This document shows positions 63,180-64,000 of a DNA stretch of 64,000 bases, piece by piece. Origin of the DNA: Phycisphaerales bacterium. GTDB taxonomy: Bacteria; Planctomycetota; Phycisphaerae; Phycisphaerales; UBA1924. Position numbers and translations under genes: made by a program. The notes beneath the pieces are model-generated. The model worked only from the letters and a program-made list of their open reading frames with translations, was not told the origin of the DNA and did no database searches. The stretch is from the NCBI GenBank assembly GCA_947459215.1, contig CANHCQ010000006.1:99739-163738 (forward strand), read 5' to 3'. Position 1 is the first letter of the stretch; each line of letters opens with the position of its first letter.

Positions 63180-63956
63180 TCAAGCGAGCGCGATCATGCC
63201 CGCGGCAAAGCGCGGCACGACCGGCACGCCGTCGATCGTCGAACACAGCGTCAGATCGGCCTCAAAACCAAGCCTCGTCAACCCGCGCCCGCCGCGGCTC
63301 TCGGTCATGAGCTCCAGCACACCCGCACCAAGCCCGCGCGGGTGCTCCGCCGCAAGCCGCGCCAATCCAACGCACATCCGCGTCGAGTCGTCCGACACCA
63401 CCTGCCGCCCCGCCGCCACCAGCCGCTCCGCGATCAACCCCGCCGCCAAGCAGTCATCCATCGTGATCTCGCCCCGCGTCCCCGCGCACAGGATGTGCAC
63501 CGCCCGCGGCTCGCGCGCCACCCGCGCCATGATCGCCGACACGTTCGTCACCGCGCCGATGAGCACCTCGTGCGCACTTCCCGCGTGCAACAGCGCCGCC
63601 GTGCCGTTCGCGGTGGTGAACACGATCTCCTTCCCACGCACGCGCTCCGCCGTGTACGCCCGGGGTGAGTTGTCGAGGTCGAAGCCGGGAATAAGCACCC
63701 CGCCGCGTTCGCCGCCGAGCAGCCGGCCCGGCCCCCGCAGCCGCTCCGCATCCTCCACCGTCAAGGTCGGCACCACCCGCGTCGCGCCCGCCGCCAGCGC
63801 CGCCGAGATCGTGACGCTCGCCCGCAGCGCATCGATCATGATCACCACGCCGCCGGCCAGCGCCTCGGGCGCCACCAGCGCGGGCAGCAGGTGTACGGCC
63901 AGCGGCCGCTCGGTGATCACGTGCGCGGGTGCAGGTCCGAGGTCGGGTGCAGGCAT
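63180..63956 (-). CDS. comB: ComB-like 2-phosphosulfolactate phosphatase family protein
   Basis: A 258-aa protein of the ComB family. Motifs: VVIMIDALRASVTI near residue 38, LLGGERGGVLIPGFDLDNSPRAY near 78, VFTTANGTAALLHA near 112 and CAGTRGEITMDDCLAAG near 157. ComB dephosphorylates 2-phosphosulfolactate in archaeal coenzyme M synthesis; many bacteria carry it in sulfolactate metabolism or with unknown role. No ComA or ComC gene is adjacent. Convergent with the protease gene, 8 bp apart. Confidence 0.88.
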   Translation of the reverse strand: MPAPDLGPAPAHVITERPLAVHLLPALVAPEALAGGVVIMIDALRASVTISAALAAGATRVVPTLTVEDAERLRGPGRLLGGERGGVLIPGFDLDNSPRAYTAERVRGKEIVFTTANGTAALLHAGSAHEVLIGAVTNVSAIMARVAREPRAVHILCAGTRGEITMDDCLAAGLIAERLVAAGRQVVSDDSTRMCVGLARLAAEHPRGLGAGVLELMTESRGGRGLTRLGFEADLTLCSTIDGVPVVPRFAAGMIALA

Positions 63957-63977
63957 GCACGAGCGTACCCCGCGCCA

Positions 63978-64000
63978 GTAGGACCGGCTTCCAGCCGGTC
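63978..64000. repeat. REP-like palindrome at the window end
   Basis: GTAGGACCGGC..GCCGGTC, the same family as the three REP-like units around the RAYT element (60984, 61546, 61585). It lies outside genes and may continue past the window. Confidence 0.8.

Overview
The window is high-GC bacterial DNA and most likely comes from a planctomycete of the class Phycisphaerae. The evidence is indirect. There are several prepilin-like proteins with a [12 protein letters not shown] N-terminus that are not part of a pilus operon. Secreted proteins end in paired Cys-flanked dockerin-like repeats (CPADLNxDG..VDDADF). Two proteins end in a PEP-CTERM-like tail (PGSLALLGxGG...RRRR). No rRNA is present, so the assignment is an inference from gene style.

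Layout. 1-9.4 kb: chorismate synthase (cut by the window edge), a fused MFS/spermidine-synthase-like protein, accessory locus A (divergent prepilin-like gene, small Cys-rich secreted protein, membrane-anchored secreted protein), a HAD phosphatase, a cupin, a TrpG/PabA glutaminase, the YchF GTPase and two tRNA-Arg genes. 9.4-16.3 kb: an RND efflux adaptor and pump, a NodU-type carbamoyltransferase and a small lipoprotein. 16.8-25.8 kb: one tightly overlapping operon of a helical protein, TssL/DotU-like, TssM/IcmF-like, a TagF-like protein and a TpsB/FhaC-type outer-membrane protein. 26-37.8 kb: lipoprotein and dockerin genes, a prepilin-like gene broken by one stop codon, isolated atpD, accessory locus B (same plan as A), a MauE/DoxX protein, a beta-propeller protein, a peroxiredoxin, a PEP-CTERM protein and gmd. 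37.9-43.1 kb: accessory locus C (two genes inserted between a 5' dinB relic and an intact dinB) and a Fic protein. 43.1-57.7 kb: sucD, a PEP-CTERM protein, a DUF433/DUF5615 toxin-antitoxin pair, psd and pssA for phosphatidylethanolamine synthesis, a prepilin-like gene, two large secreted dockerin proteins, SbtA-like bicarbonate transporter, a fatty-acid desaturase and vapBC. 58-64 kb: rpiA, a PfkB-family kinase, rdgB with a transposase inside it, a ClpP-class protease and a ComB-like phosphatase.

Most notable points. (1) rdgB contains a complete REP-associated tyrosine transposase (RAYT) bounded by 26-bp inverted REP-like palindromes. The insertion is in frame, sits in a predicted surface loop, and leaves one open 441-codon chimera. 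(2) The three accessory loci with visibly lower GC each carry a simple repeat where slippage could switch expression: a 15-G tract between -35 and -10 elements (locus A), a C9 tract after a TTGACA (locus B), and five copies of a heptamer between a Shine-Dalgarno-linked ATG and the reading frame (locus C). (3) A TssL-TssM-TagF-like module is coupled to a TpsB-like barrel, with no contractile tail genes nearby. (4) C/T-rich 7-8 bp tandem repeats lie directly before start codons that often lack a Shine-Dalgarno sequence (trpG/pabA, acrB, pssA, PfkB kinase, rdgB, ychF), while other genes have strong GGAGG-type sites.
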